A DNA stretch of 64,000 nucleotides. Origin: an uncultured Pseudothermotoga sp. (lineage in GTDB: Bacteria > Thermotogota > Thermotogae > Thermotogales > DSM-5069). Numbering within the stretch: position 1 is the stretch's first letter; each line of letters begins with the position of its first letter. A program made the translations under genes and the position numbers. Below are positions 1 through 8,295 of this stretch, one piece after another. The notes under the pieces were generated by a model. It worked only from the letters and a program-made list of their open reading frames with translations. It searched no databases and had not been told where the DNA came from. Location of the stretch: positions 1 through 64,000 of the forward strand of contig CALKJI010000002.1 in the NCBI GenBank assembly GCA_937995655.1, in the 5' to 3' direction.

Positions 1-508
1 GTGGGACACCAGTGTATACAACATAAACAGTTTTGATGGTTCAGCACTCCCGCTGGAAGAAGTGATCGACACAGGTGTTGTCAGAGCTGAGGAGAGGTGG
101 TTCAACGATACCTCACTGGTCATACAGATAGGTGCCAACGAAGGTCACAACATGTTGGCTGGTCTTGATGACATGAGGGCTGCCGCATTGGGTATTACAC
201 CACAGTCTCTGGTTGTTACAGACCAGAACAGAGCTGAAAGAACGATCATGGTCATCGACGCTGCCATTCACAAGGTCAGCAGTGCACGTGCACAACTTGG
301 TGCTATTCAGAACAGATTGGAACACACCATAAGCAACCTTGGAGTAGCGGCAGAAAACTTGACGGCTGCAGAGTCTCGTATCAGAGATGCCGACATGGCG
401 AAAGAAATGATGGCATTCACAAAACAACAGATACTCATTCAGTCAAGTATGGCAATGCTTGCTCAGGCAAACACTCAGCCACAGACGGTGTTGCAGCTGA
501 TGAGATAA
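1..508 (+). CDS. fliC: Flagellin, C-terminal part (5' end outside window)
   Basis: The reading frame is open from the first base (first full codon at 2) to TAA at 506-508, so the gene begins upstream of the window. The visible part is the conserved flagellin C-terminal D0/D1 region: a helical stretch with NLGVAAENLTAAESRIRDAD followed by MAKEMMAFTKQQIL and a terminal tail rich in Q, A and N ending QLMR. In the family this region packs against the N-terminal helices to form the filament core; export is by the flagellar type III apparatus. The preceding residues, including MRAAALGI and MVIDAAIHKVSSARAQLGAI, are typical flagellin as well. A GTG at 62 is in frame but is internal. A strong terminator follows directly. 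Very confident of family; paralogue identity cannot be told. Confidence 0.96.
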   Translation, partial: WDTSVYNINSFDGSALPLEEVIDTGVVRAEERWFNDTSLVIQIGANEGHNMLAGLDDMRAAALGITPQSLVVTDQNRAERTIMVIDAAIHKVSSARAQLGAIQNRLEHTISNLGVAAENLTAAESRIRDADMAKEMMAFTKQQILIQSSMAMLAQANTQPQTVLQLMR

Positions 509-522
509 TCTTTCCAAAGAAC

Positions 523-550
523 AAAGGCGGGCAAATGCCCGCCTTTTTTG
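523..550 (+). terminator. Rho-independent terminator of flagellin gene
   Basis: A 10-bp stem (AAAGGCGGGC, 523-532, with GCCCGCCTTT, 537-546) has a 4-nt AAAT loop and a run of T on the plus strand. It starts 15 nt after the flagellin stop codon. Confidence 0.92.
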
Positions 551-677
551 CTAGATACATGTCACTGGCAGTGAAAAAGTGAGACACTAGTCTGGCAACA
601 TAACCTTTAATCTTGGCATATTCTTCAGTTTCTTCACAGGAAAGTATCTAGGAATCGATAAAGCTATGAAGGTCAAA

Positions 678-1949
678 TCAAGTAGGTATGTACATATAAA
701 AAGTGTTTTTACCGTTGTACTCATACTCTATCTTTGCACGGTGTAGATCCGCAATGGCTTTAACTACAGCAAGTCCAAGACCAAGTCCATCAGCTTTTGC
801 ATTCCTTGATCTGTAGAACCTCTCAAAGATCTTTTCCTTCTCTTCATCTGCAATAGGTTCACCATGATTTGAAACGACAAAGACTACAAAGTTTTTACTC
901 TTTGATAAGCTTACCTTGACGGGTTTATCTTCTTGAGAATACTTACAAGCATTTTCGATGAGATTTATAAAGGCATGTGAGAGAAGTCCTGGTACACACC
1001 TTGCTTTGATCTGTGCAGGTACATCGAGTATGAAATCGATCTTGGGAAATCTTTGCATGACTTGTTCAACGCTTTCTAAAAGAGTAACCGAAATATCTTC
1101 CTCTTGGAAGGTCTCTTCACGCTGGTGTTGTGCTCGTGCTATGAGTAACAAAGACGAGGTAATCTGAACCATCGTGTTTATATTTTTCAACATAGTTGTC
1201 AACTCATTTCTCAGTTCTTCATCATCGGTTTCTTTTAGCATGACCTCTATTTGTGCTTTGACACTTGCAAGTGGATTTCTTAACTGATGCGATAGACTCG
1301 AGGCAAATTCTCTGAGTTCTTCCATTGTACTGTGAAGCCTCTTGATGGCATCGTTGATCTGAAGTTGTAACCTTTCAGCTTCTTGGCTCGTCGGTTCAAT
1401 CTCTATGTGCTTTGCGTAACCTTTCGAGACATCATCCATTTGCTTTCCTATTTCTTCGATTGGTTTGATCATTCTCTCTGTGAGTTTCAAACCAAATCTG
1501 TGTACAATAAAGGTCAAGGCTACTATAACAGTTGCGAGTACAGTTGCAAGTATCGCCATTGTCACTAGATGATCTTTTATATCCTTGGCTACGGTCACCT
1601 TGTACGTACCGGCTCTGGTCGCATAGACCCTCTTGTAGTTGATGAATGTAAAACCCGTGTGATCAACTGGTATTTGCTCTTTTATGTTGAAACTCGCAAG
1701 AGTTTTGTCCTTCTCAAAAACTTGGAAGGAATAGTCTTTTTTACCAAAGATTGCTACCAGTTCACCAGAAGGATTTTCCAAAAAGTGAACCAGGTCATTT
1801 GTAAACGATAAAAGCTCTTGATCTATCTGTTTCATAGTGAGCCTTTCAACGGTGATTAAAAAAGTTACTGCCATGGCGCACATTGAAAGAATGAATATGG
1901 AAAGGTAGTACCTCTGGATGGCTTGGCGTAAAGATTTCATCTTTATCAT
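678..1949 (-). CDS. Sensor histidine kinase (two-component system)
   Basis: A membrane histidine kinase of 423 aa that should autophosphorylate and pass phosphate to the regulator encoded just upstream. A first membrane helix lies at about residues 13-35, then roughly 90 residues outside the membrane, a second helix at about 129-150, a HAMP-like linker, and the HisKA domain with H221 in SLSHQLRNPLASV. The ATPase domain shows the N box (LINLIENACKYS) and G boxes (DGLGLGLAVVKAIADLH). The ATG at 1949 overlaps the stop of the response regulator gene by 4 nt (ATGA), so the two are translationally coupled. The extracytoplasmic part has no domain I recognise, so the signal is unknown. The operon is convergent with the flagellin gene. 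Confidence 0.93.
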   Translation of the reverse strand: MIKMKSLRQAIQRYYLSIFILSMCAMAVTFLITVERLTMKQIDQELLSFTNDLVHFLENPSGELVAIFGKKDYSFQVFEKDKTLASFNIKEQIPVDHTGFTFINYKRVYATRAGTYKVTVAKDIKDHLVTMAILATVLATVIVALTFIVHRFGLKLTERMIKPIEEIGKQMDDVSKGYAKHIEIEPTSQEAERLQLQINDAIKRLHSTMEELREFASSLSHQLRNPLASVKAQIEVMLKETDDEELRNELTTMLKNINTMVQITSSLLLIARAQHQREETFQEEDISVTLLESVEQVMQRFPKIDFILDVPAQIKARCVPGLLSHAFINLIENACKYSQEDKPVKVSLSKSKNFVVFVVSNHGEPIADEEKEKIFERFYRSRNAKADGLGLGLAVVKAIADLHRAKIEYEYNGKNTFYMYIPT

Positions 1950-2617
1950 CCCTTGTGGAATCTATAACCAAGCCCAGGGACGGTCTCTATATATTTATCA
2001 TATCCATAAGGCTTTAATTTATTTCTCAGGTATAGTACATAAACATCGACGACATTGCTCCGTATTTCCTTTTCATTTTCCCAGACTCTCTCTATGAGCT
2101 CATCTCTCGAAAAAGTTATTCCAGGATTTCTGAGTAAAGTTTCAAGAAGATCAAATTCTTTCTTGCTCAATCTTATTAACTCATCCCTTACCGTGGCTTG
2201 TCTTGACCTGCTGTTTAGTTTCAAATCCTTAAAGACTATTTCCTCGCCTTTTGTAAGATTGTGTCTTCTTATGAGACTTTTAATTCTGGCAAGCAGTTCG
2301 CGAAAATCGAAAGGTTTTGTTAGATAATCGTCTGCACCGCTTGAAAGACCCTTGACTTTGTCATCAACGGCATCCAGGGCCGTCAACATTAAAACAGGCG
2401 TCTCTATTTGACTTTCTCTCAATGTCTGGACAAATTCAAAGCCATCGACACCTGGAAGCATGATGTCCAAAACAATGCAATCATAATGATTATCCAGGGC
2501 AAGATCTAGACCTTCGTCTCCATCTGTAGATTCATCAACAGTGAAACCTTCCTTTTTCAAGAACCTGACGATGGACCTGAGCAAGTCTTCATTATCCTCA
2601 ACAACCAGTATTCTCAT
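1946..2617 (-). CDS. OmpR/PhoB-family response regulator
   Basis: A 223-aa regulator: receiver domain (residues 1 to about 115) with acidic pocket VVEDNED, phosphoacceptor D51 in CIVLDIMLPG and conserved K in LTKPFDF, followed by a winged-helix DNA-binding domain (about 125-223) with the typical end VRGLGY-like motif TVPGLGYRF. It is the partner of the downstream kinase. Its ATG overlaps the stop of the secreted-protein gene by 4 nt, making a tight three-gene operon with two ATGA junctions. Target genes cannot be read from the sequence; the small secreted protein in the same operon is an obvious candidate for the signal side of the system (inference). Confidence 0.95.
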   Translation of the reverse strand: MRILVVEDNEDLLRSIVRFLKKEGFTVDESTDGDEGLDLALDNHYDCIVLDIMLPGVDGFEFVQTLRESQIETPVLMLTALDAVDDKVKGLSSGADDYLTKPFDFRELLARIKSLIRRHNLTKGEEIVFKDLKLNSRSRQATVRDELIRLSKKEFDLLETLLRNPGITFSRDELIERVWENEKEIRSNVVDVYVLYLRNKLKPYGYDKYIETVPGLGYRFHKG

Positions 2618-3132
2618 TTTTTCTTATCACCCCCTGAGATTTTCAATTGTCCCTCCCTTTTTTGAGTCGAAATCACTGCAGGTGTCTTCGTACTCACATA
2701 GGCAAGTTGTTCTTTTGATCCAATTAACCATGTATTTTCATCGTACTGAAAGGCAAAAAAGATGCCCTTCCCTATAGAAACAAAGGCAAGTGATATGGCA
2801 TCCTTGAGTGAAACAGTATACTCAGAAGCCTTGTAAACAATCTGCTGGGACGAAAAGATTTTCCCTGTGTAAGGATCAATCTTTATTTGATTATGAGTTG
2901 TCACGACAACCCATATAGGCGAGTTGTTCACAAAATCCAGGTAAGTGGCTATCACGTTTTTTTCTTTAGAGTTGTTTATCGCATCAAGGATGGTTATCTT
3001 CAGGGTACTCAGATTGAAAGTATTGTATAGATTGCTCAGTTCGTTTATTTTTTTTATGATATCAGAAAGATCGCTCTGGGCAACACCAAAAACAACAAAC
3101 AGAAGGATCAAAAAAAGCAAGGTTTTCCTCAT
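2614..3132 (-). CDS. Small secreted protein, first gene of the two-component operon
   Basis: A 172-aa protein with a clear signal peptide (MRKTLLFLILLFVVFGVAQS, cleavage probably after VAQ or AQS). The mature part is mixed alpha/beta with a short lysine-rich tail (SGGDKKK). The central part, IKIDPYTGKIFSSQQIVYKA, resembles a PepSY-type repeat, but this is only a weak resemblance. It is the first gene of the operon and overlaps the regulator start by 4 nt, which suggests a part in sensing or in the response at the cell surface. No function can be assigned from sequence. Upstream (3133-3390) about 260 bp separate it from the divergent lipoprotein gene and should hold both promoters; I see no convincing consensus there. 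Confidence 0.8.
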   Translation of the reverse strand: MRKTLLFLILLFVVFGVAQSDLSDIIKKINELSNLYNTFNLSTLKITILDAINNSKEKNVIATYLDFVNNSPIWVVVTTHNQIKIDPYTGKIFSSQQIVYKASEYTVSLKDAISLAFVSIGKGIFFAFQYDENTWLIGSKEQLAYVSTKTPAVISTQKREGQLKISGGDKKK

Positions 3133-3390
3133 CTGACCACCGTCCGAATTATACTACCCACAGGAGGTTAAAAAATTATTAGATTTCTTTCCGTACAATA
3201 TTTTACAGCAAAAGACACGATGTCCACTTTGAAATAATATTTAACTTTGATCGATGTGTGGGTAGAAAAAGATAACTGTTTCGTAAAAAACATACAACAA
3301 AAAAGCCTGTGAACATAGGTTTTTGAAAATTACTCATTTCTAATTATTTTTTAATCAGTAGCTAGTAAAGGAATTTATGGAGGTGGGACG

Positions 3391-4245
3391 ATGAAACAGG
3401 TATTTTTGTTTGTTGTTATTGGTTTCATAATGTTGATTGCTGGTTGCATTAATCTATCGCCTTCGAGTGGAAAATTGACAGTCTATCTGACAGATGCTGT
3501 TTTACAACTTGACCAAGTACAAAGAATTGATGTAACCATTGACAAAATCTTACTCATGAGCGACACAAGCGATGCCTCGGTTGTTATCTCAAACGAAGCC
3601 ACGACGGTGAATCTACTTGACCTGATTGGTTCAGAGATAAGTTTTCCAACCATTCGAACCTCAGGAACCTACACGCAATTGAGACTAGATATAGGCCAAG
3701 CGACAATAACTGTGAATGATCAAAAATATGAACTTAGAGTTTCATCAAGTTCTCTGAAATATACTTTCAAAGAACCACTACAGATAAACTCAGATACGGT
3801 CTTAGTATTAGATTTTGATCTATCAAGATCTATAAAGGTTACAGGCAGTGCAGGACAAGGGCAGGGCACCCAACAGAGCAGTAATACGGAGTATCACATG
3901 ACTCCAGTGATTCATTTGAGGCATGGGAATCTGTATGATATAACTGGGTCGGTTAAACAAAACGGCATTGGTATAGCTTATGCGCTCGTAGCATTGACCA
4001 ACGAATCAACTGTTGTTGCCACAACCTTGACTCGCAAAGATTCAGAAAAATGCGACGAAGGAGATTTTAAGTTTTCAAAGATAAAACCTGGTTCGTACTT
4101 AATAAAAGTTTTTTTGAAAGAAAAATACGAAGGCTGTGAAGATATAAAAGTCGTACTACAACAGACACCGGATGCTACAAAAACTGTGGAACTTTCTAAT
4201 CAAGACTTAGTTGGCATCGTTATTAATATTGGGGATAATCAATGA
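3391..4245 (+). CDS. DUF4382-domain lipoprotein
   Basis: A 284-aa predicted lipoprotein. The signal peptide ends in the lipobox LIAGC (C19). It is followed by a DUF4382 domain starting GKLTVYLTDA and continuing to about residue 185 (VILDFDLSRS-type strand, MTPVIHL). The C-terminal hundred residues, starting about YDITGSVKQNGIGIAYALVA, look like a carboxypeptidase-regulatory-like beta sandwich (FKFSKIKPGSYLIKVF) and contain two Cys (in KCDEGD and EGCEDI) that could pair. A strong ribosome site (GGAGGTGGG) precedes the ATG. The family has no known biochemical role; the protein is expected to be anchored on the cell surface or in the periplasm-like space under the toga. Confidence 0.87.
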   Translation: MKQVFLFVVIGFIMLIAGCINLSPSSGKLTVYLTDAVLQLDQVQRIDVTIDKILLMSDTSDASVVISNEATTVNLLDLIGSEISFPTIRTSGTYTQLRLDIGQATITVNDQKYELRVSSSSLKYTFKEPLQINSDTVLVLDFDLSRSIKVTGSAGQGQGTQQSSNTEYHMTPVIHLRHGNLYDITGSVKQNGIGIAYALVALTNESTVVATTLTRKDSEKCDEGDFKFSKIKPGSYLIKVFLKEKYEGCEDIKVVLQQTPDATKTVELSNQDLVGIVINIGDNQ

Positions 4246-4265
4246 GGGTTTTTCCCTTCATTTTT
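4240..4265 (+). terminator. Possible terminator after DUF4382 gene
   Basis: AATGAGGG, a TTTTT loop and CCCTTCATT form a short stem with one bulged T, followed by TTTT. The stop codon of the lipoprotein gene lies in the first arm. Weak stem, so moderate confidence. Confidence 0.45.
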
Positions 4266-4596
4266 CAGAGGGTGTCGAATATGTTACACTGTCAATGGAA
4301 GACGTAATCCAGCAGTTTCTCTTTGAAATGAGAACAAAAAATTTGTAATTGCGCATTCTACGAACTTTCAAGTTTAATCTATTTCTTGTTCCAAGCAGAA
4401 GAGACTCAATATCTACGACGTATGTAATATGCATTTTCACGTTCAAACAAATTTAAGATCCTCAGAAAAGTCACTAGCTTTAATAAACCACGCGGAGTGT
4501 CTTTTTTTCATAAAGGCTTATTTCTCAATTTTCAAAAAGTAAGAATAATTGAACAATACAGGATAAAAAGCTGTCCTAAAAGCAAGGAGGCATAGT
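4266..4596. other. Intergenic region, no supported gene
   Basis: About 330 bp without a gene I can support. A plus-strand frame with no stop runs from 4238 to 4348 and reads like protein (contains EGVEYVTLSMEDVIQQ) but has no start or ribosome site; it may be a gene remnant. The minus-strand frame 4258-4446 looks non-coding. No clear promoter for the downstream NAD synthetase gene was found. Confidence 0.4.
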
Positions 4597-5451
4597 ATGG
4601 ATCAGATCGATAAGATCTGTAATTTCATACGGTCTTTCTTGAACAAATACAGTTACAAAGGCGTTGTTATAGGTATCAGTGGCGGCATAGACTCTGCTGT
4701 TGTAGCATATCTTTGTGTAAAAGCTTTGGGAAAGGATGCAGTTTTCGGATTGCTTTTACCCGAGAGAGACTCGTCAAAAGACTCCGTAAAAGATGCGCTT
4801 CTTGTTTGCAAAGATTTAGGCATCACTTATAAGATAAAATCAATCACCCCTATGCTCAGGAAACTTGGTATCTACAGACTCTTTCCACCAGCTTCCATAT
4901 TTCCAAGATCGTTACAAGAAAAGTATGTATTGGGAAAATGGCAGAAATTGTCAAAAGACCCATTCATAGATGATTTATTAGATCAGGGCAACGAAGAATT
5001 TCTCAAAGGTCTCTCCTTTTACAGAGCAAAACACAGGGTAAGAATGTGCAATCTTTATTTCGAGGCTGAAAAAAGAGGTTATGCAGTGGCCGGGACCTCT
5101 AATAAAACTGAGATTCTTACGGGACTGTATGTAAAATGGGGCGATGATGCCTCTGACTTTGAACCAATCGCACATCTTTACAAAACAGAAGTCTTTGAAA
5201 TAGCAAGAGAGCTTAAGGTGCCCCAGAAGATCATCAAAAAGGCACCATCTCCAGATCTAATACCAGGTCTGATTGATGAGTTTGCTTTTGGAATGAATTA
5301 TCAAGAATTAGATAAGATTTTAAAGAAGATAGAGAGTGGCTCAAGACTTGACGATGAAGATCCTCAGAAGGTAGAAAGAGTTCTGAGAATACTCAAGGCT
5401 GCAGAAAAAAGAAAGATCAAATATTTCAAAATAACTGACCTTCAAAGTTAG
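4597..5451 (+). CDS. NH3-dependent NAD synthetase-like protein
   Basis: A 284-aa member of the N-type ATP pyrophosphatase family. The P-loop GISGGIDSAV is at residues 27-36, and the later motifs GTSNKTEILTGLYVKWGDDASD and PSPDLIPGLIDE match the NaAD and ATP sites of ammonia-dependent NAD synthetases, which turn deamido-NAD into NAD. The middle is unusual: between residues about 85 and 145 it is longer than in typical NadE and the usual GNI/L-x-ARxRM element reads GNEEFLKGLSFYRAKHRVRM. A full glutamine-dependent NadE is encoded at 15034-16785, so this one may be a second, condition-specific enzyme or act on another adenylated substrate. AAGGAGG lies 7 nt before the ATG. Confidence 0.82.
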   Translation: MDQIDKICNFIRSFLNKYSYKGVVIGISGGIDSAVVAYLCVKALGKDAVFGLLLPERDSSKDSVKDALLVCKDLGITYKIKSITPMLRKLGIYRLFPPASIFPRSLQEKYVLGKWQKLSKDPFIDDLLDQGNEEFLKGLSFYRAKHRVRMCNLYFEAEKRGYAVAGTSNKTEILTGLYVKWGDDASDFEPIAHLYKTEVFEIARELKVPQKIIKKAPSPDLIPGLIDEFAFGMNYQELDKILKKIESGSRLDDEDPQKVERVLRILKAAEKRKIKYFKITDLQS

Positions 5452-5454
5452 TGA

Positions 5455-5586
5455 GGGGTTATAAGATATCTGTCATGGTATTGCCCGTCTAATCAGACAA
5501 AAAGATCAAGGTACATTGTTAAAAAGGCATATGACGACATGTTCAAAGAGAACATAGAATTGGATTGGTCAATAAATTCACGATAA
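5455..5586 (+). other. Possible gene remnant after nadE-like gene
   Basis: An open frame of 43 codons without a start codon or ribosome site begins just after the nadE-like stop and reads like protein (contains KKAYDDMFKENIELDWSI). It could be the tail of a lost gene. Nothing identifies it, and chance is not excluded. Confidence 0.2.
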
Positions 5587-5593
5587 TTCAACA

Positions 5594-5615
5594 CAAAAAG
5601 CAGGCTTTCGCCTGC
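5594..5615 (-). terminator. Terminator of the pyr operon
   Basis: On the minus strand GCAGGC, a GAAA tetraloop and GCCTGC are followed directly by TTTTT. It sits about 45 nt past the pyrE stop codon and closes the pyr operon. On the plus strand the same hairpin has a weaker T run (GTTTT) and could also stop transcripts from the nadE-like gene. Confidence 0.88.
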
Positions 5616-5659
5616 CGTTTTAAGGTGTTTACCCTGCGTACTTTTTGAAAAATCTAGCT

Positions 5660-6226
5660 TCAGTTCTTTGATTGAGTCCTGCTACCTGGCTTTACAATAG
5701 GTACTTTTTGCTCGCACAATGGGCAACTTTCAGGCTCATAGATAGGTAGATCTAATTTCAAAAGCGAATAGAAAGGTACATCAAAGGGCAATGGTTGAGT
5801 TGATCTGTCTATGATACTGGCTATACAACAAATCTGCCCACCAAATTCTTTGACAACTTCGGCAACTTCTAAGACAGACTTACCCGTTGTTGTAACATCT
5901 TCGACGATTGCTACTCTTTCACCTTCGTTTATTTGGAAACCTCTTCTGAGCTTCATCACGCCGTCTTCCCTTTCTGTGAACATTGCTCGGGCGTTGAGAT
6001 TTCGTGCAACTGTGTAAGCAACAATTATTCCACCGAGGGCTGGCCCTATCACGATATCTGGTTTGTGTTGAAGTATCTTTTGTGCTATCATTCTACCGAC
6101 TTCATCTCCATATTGAGGGTATTCAAAGATTTTGGCACACTGAATGTACTTTGAAGAATGCTTGCCTGATGATAACAGAAAATGTCCTTGTAGCAATGCA
6201 CCTACTTTCTGAAGCATCTCAAGCAT
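5660..6226 (-). CDS. pyrE: Orotate phosphoribosyltransferase
   Basis: Joins orotate to PRPP to give OMP, the fifth step of UMP synthesis. The 188-aa protein carries the PRPP-binding motif VAIVEDVTTTGKS (residues about 105-117), the GPALGGIIVA loop near 61-70 and FTEREDG, all typical of OPRTase. The C-terminal tail contains CPLCEQ, a Cys pair that could bind metal. Last gene of the pyrC-K-D-F-E operon; its ATG (6226) overlaps pyrF by 8 nt. The operon ends at the hairpin near 5600. Confidence 0.97.
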   Translation of the reverse strand: MLEMLQKVGALLQGHFLLSSGKHSSKYIQCAKIFEYPQYGDEVGRMIAQKILQHKPDIVIGPALGGIIVAYTVARNLNARAMFTEREDGVMKLRRGFQINEGERVAIVEDVTTTGKSVLEVAEVVKEFGGQICCIASIIDRSTQPLPFDVPFYSLLKLDLPIYEPESCPLCEQKVPIVKPGSRTQSKN

Positions 6227-6836
6227 ACATAAACCTCCCTATCATTTCCATTGTTGCCTTTGGATCATCACTCTTATAGACCTCTCTGCCTATGACAGCG
6301 TAGTCGGCAACCTTTTTAATGTCTTCGATGCTCACGACATCCTTTTGATCATCTGCTTCTCTTTTCATTCTTACGCCAGGTACAAGTATCTTGGTCGATA
6401 TCTTTTCTCTCAACTTAACTGCCCAAGTGCCAGGTAGGACGAAAGAACTTCCCAGTTCCTTGAGTGATTCTATTTGGTTCAAGTAGTCTTCAAGTTCCCC
6501 TTCTATGGATGTGAGTTTTATGACAGAAAAAATGATTTTGTCTGTGTTCTCAAGAGCAGCTTTGATGGTTTCCCTGCCTGAAGCGGCATGGACCGTAAAA
6601 CCAACAACACAAGGATGATCCCACGATTTTATCGATCTCACAACCGTAGATGGTATATCGATAAATTTCAGATCTACAATTACTTTGAGACTTCTTTTTT
6701 CAAATTCGCTGAAGACACTCTTGCCATAGACTGCCACACTGTGTCCGATCTTGACATATTCAAAGGTTCCATATTTATTAATGAATCCAAAGGGATCTTC
6801 CATGTCCAAACTTAACACTGGTATCACCCATAGCAC
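6219..6836 (-). CDS. pyrF: Orotidine 5'-phosphate decarboxylase
   Basis: Decarboxylates OMP to UMP, the last step of the pathway. The 205-aa TIM-barrel protein shows the catalytic DxKxxD motif as VIVDLKFIDIPSTV (D55, K57, D60) and a phosphate-binding end GVRMKREADDQKDV. Length and layout match the short Thermotoga-type PyrF. It overlaps pyrD upstream (13 nt) and pyrE downstream (8 nt), consistent with translational coupling. Confidence 0.97.
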   Translation of the reverse strand: MLWVIPVLSLDMEDPFGFINKYGTFEYVKIGHSVAVYGKSVFSEFEKRSLKVIVDLKFIDIPSTVVRSIKSWDHPCVVGFTVHAASGRETIKAALENTDKIIFSVIKLTSIEGELEDYLNQIESLKELGSSFVLPGTWAVKLREKISTKILVPGVRMKREADDQKDVVSIEDIKKVADYAVIGREVYKSDDPKATMEMIGRFMYA

Positions 6837-7651
6837 CTCCCTATGTGCTTTGCTATCCTTTCAACTATATGAGGGTCTTTGTAAATAGCAGTACCAAGAC
6901 TTATGGCATCTGCACCAACTTTGAAAAAATCATCGGCATCCTTTTCGCACATGATACCGCCAGAACCTATCACATAAAGCTCTGGGGCTCTATTCTTGAC
7001 TTCGTAAACAGCCCTCAGTGCGATTGGTTTCAGTATGGGACCAGAGAGACCGCCTTTGAAGACTTTATCATTCACGATTTGTAGTCCCCTAATAGTGTTG
7101 ATGAGAGTTATCCCATTCCAAGCGTGGTCTTTCAAGATCTGAGCGATCTGTTCAACAAAAATGCCCTCGACACCAATCTTGGCTATTAGAAAACCCTTTA
7201 GTACTTTTCTCATATAGATCAATAAATCTTGGAGAGAAGAGAGATCAGAAAGGATGTTTAATCCTCCCTTTTTCACGTTCGGGCATGAAAAATTGACTTC
7301 GATGGCTTCAAAATGATCCTCGTATGGTGCTATCTTTTGTGCAACTCTCTTGTATTCTTGAGCATCGTCCCCTCCTAGACTAAATATCACCTTTGTTTTT
7401 TCAAATAGCTCCTCGTACTGATTGTTGTTCAATTTTTCTATGAAGGCATCTATTCCTACGTTCTCAAGGCCAATGTTGTTCATCAAATACTCTTGAGTTG
7501 CAAAAAGTCTTGGTGGAAGATTTCCTTCTTTGGGAAACAATGTGATTGTTTTCAAGGTGTAAGCACCTATGTATTTGGGATCGATCAACTTCAAGTACTC
7601 TCCCATGCCACCAACACCCGATGCTATGATCAAAGGGGGATTCAATTCCAT
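6824..7651 (-). CDS. pyrD: Dihydroorotate dehydrogenase, catalytic subunit (class 1B)
   Basis: Oxidises dihydroorotate to orotate using FMN; in class 1B the electrons go through PyrK to NAD. The 275-aa barrel has the catalytic-loop Cys in NFSCPNVKKGG, the FMN-site sequences ASGVGGMGEY near the N terminus and VIGSGGIMCEKDADDFF toward the C terminus, and NNIGLENVGIDAFI. GAGGTGATC precedes the ATG at 7651, giving a firm start; it overlaps the end of pyrK by 10 nt. Presence of pyrK next door confirms class 1B. Confidence 0.96.
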   Translation of the reverse strand: MELNPPLIIASGVGGMGEYLKLIDPKYIGAYTLKTITLFPKEGNLPPRLFATQEYLMNNIGLENVGIDAFIEKLNNNQYEELFEKTKVIFSLGGDDAQEYKRVAQKIAPYEDHFEAIEVNFSCPNVKKGGLNILSDLSSLQDLLIYMRKVLKGFLIAKIGVEGIFVEQIAQILKDHAWNGITLINTIRGLQIVNDKVFKGGLSGPILKPIALRAVYEVKNRAPELYVIGSGGIMCEKDADDFFKVGADAISLGTAIYKDPHIVERIAKHIGRCYG

Positions 7652-8295
7652 ACAAGATCACCTCTGAATACGGGCCCGTCAATACAGACGTGTTTAATGC
7701 CTTCTTTGGTTTGAATCGCACAACCACGACAAGCACCGATCCCGCAAGCCATGTATTCGTTGAAAGATATGTAAACCGGTGCCTTTTGGCGCAGTAGGTC
7801 AAAGGCTACTTTCTCCATTTGATCCGAACCCACTACGTAAAACCAGTCATAACCACTCAAAGATTCGAGTAATTCAACAAACTCATCGTTGCCGTAGACT
7901 ACTTCGAATGGTATCTCTGCCAAAAGTTTTTCAACAGAACCTATGAAAACATCACAGTCATACCTCTGATGAAGATCAAAGGCAATTGCAAGACAAGCCG
8001 GTGTTGCTATCATCGCACCTTTTCCAGAAGGTGGAACAAACCCTTTTCCCAAAGGACCATGTACCTTCAATGCCTTTTGTTCAACTATGTACGCTGTCCC
8101 TTTCCCTATAACTTCAACACCTATGGCAAGATCGTTAAACCACTCTCCAAGTGCGAAAGGTTTTCTAACGACTGATGGTGTCTCGATCATGATGAACTGA
8201 GTTGGGATAAAGTCCAGTTTCTCGTTGAAGGTAATTATGAAGCTGTTCTCAGTTACTTTAAGAGTGTTCTTGGTCGTTAAAGAGAAATTCTCCAT
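7642..8295 (-). CDS. pyrK: Dihydroorotate dehydrogenase electron-transfer subunit
   Basis: A 217-aa ferredoxin-reductase-type subunit with an N-terminal FAD barrel (VVRKPFALG is the flavin motif region), a nucleotide-binding middle, and a C-terminal 2Fe-2S site whose cysteines are visible in ACGIGACRGC followed by HVCIDGPVF. It passes electrons from PyrD to NAD. The ATG at 8295 lies 38 nt inside the end of pyrC; a shorter start is possible but the N-terminal strand pattern (FIITF) supports this one. Confidence 0.95.
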   Translation of the reverse strand: MENFSLTTKNTLKVTENSFIITFNEKLDFIPTQFIMIETPSVVRKPFALGEWFNDLAIGVEVIGKGTAYIVEQKALKVHGPLGKGFVPPSGKGAMIATPACLAIAFDLHQRYDCDVFIGSVEKLLAEIPFEVVYGNDEFVELLESLSGYDWFYVVGSDQMEKVAFDLLRQKAPVYISFNEYMACGIGACRGCAIQTKEGIKHVCIDGPVFRGDLVWN

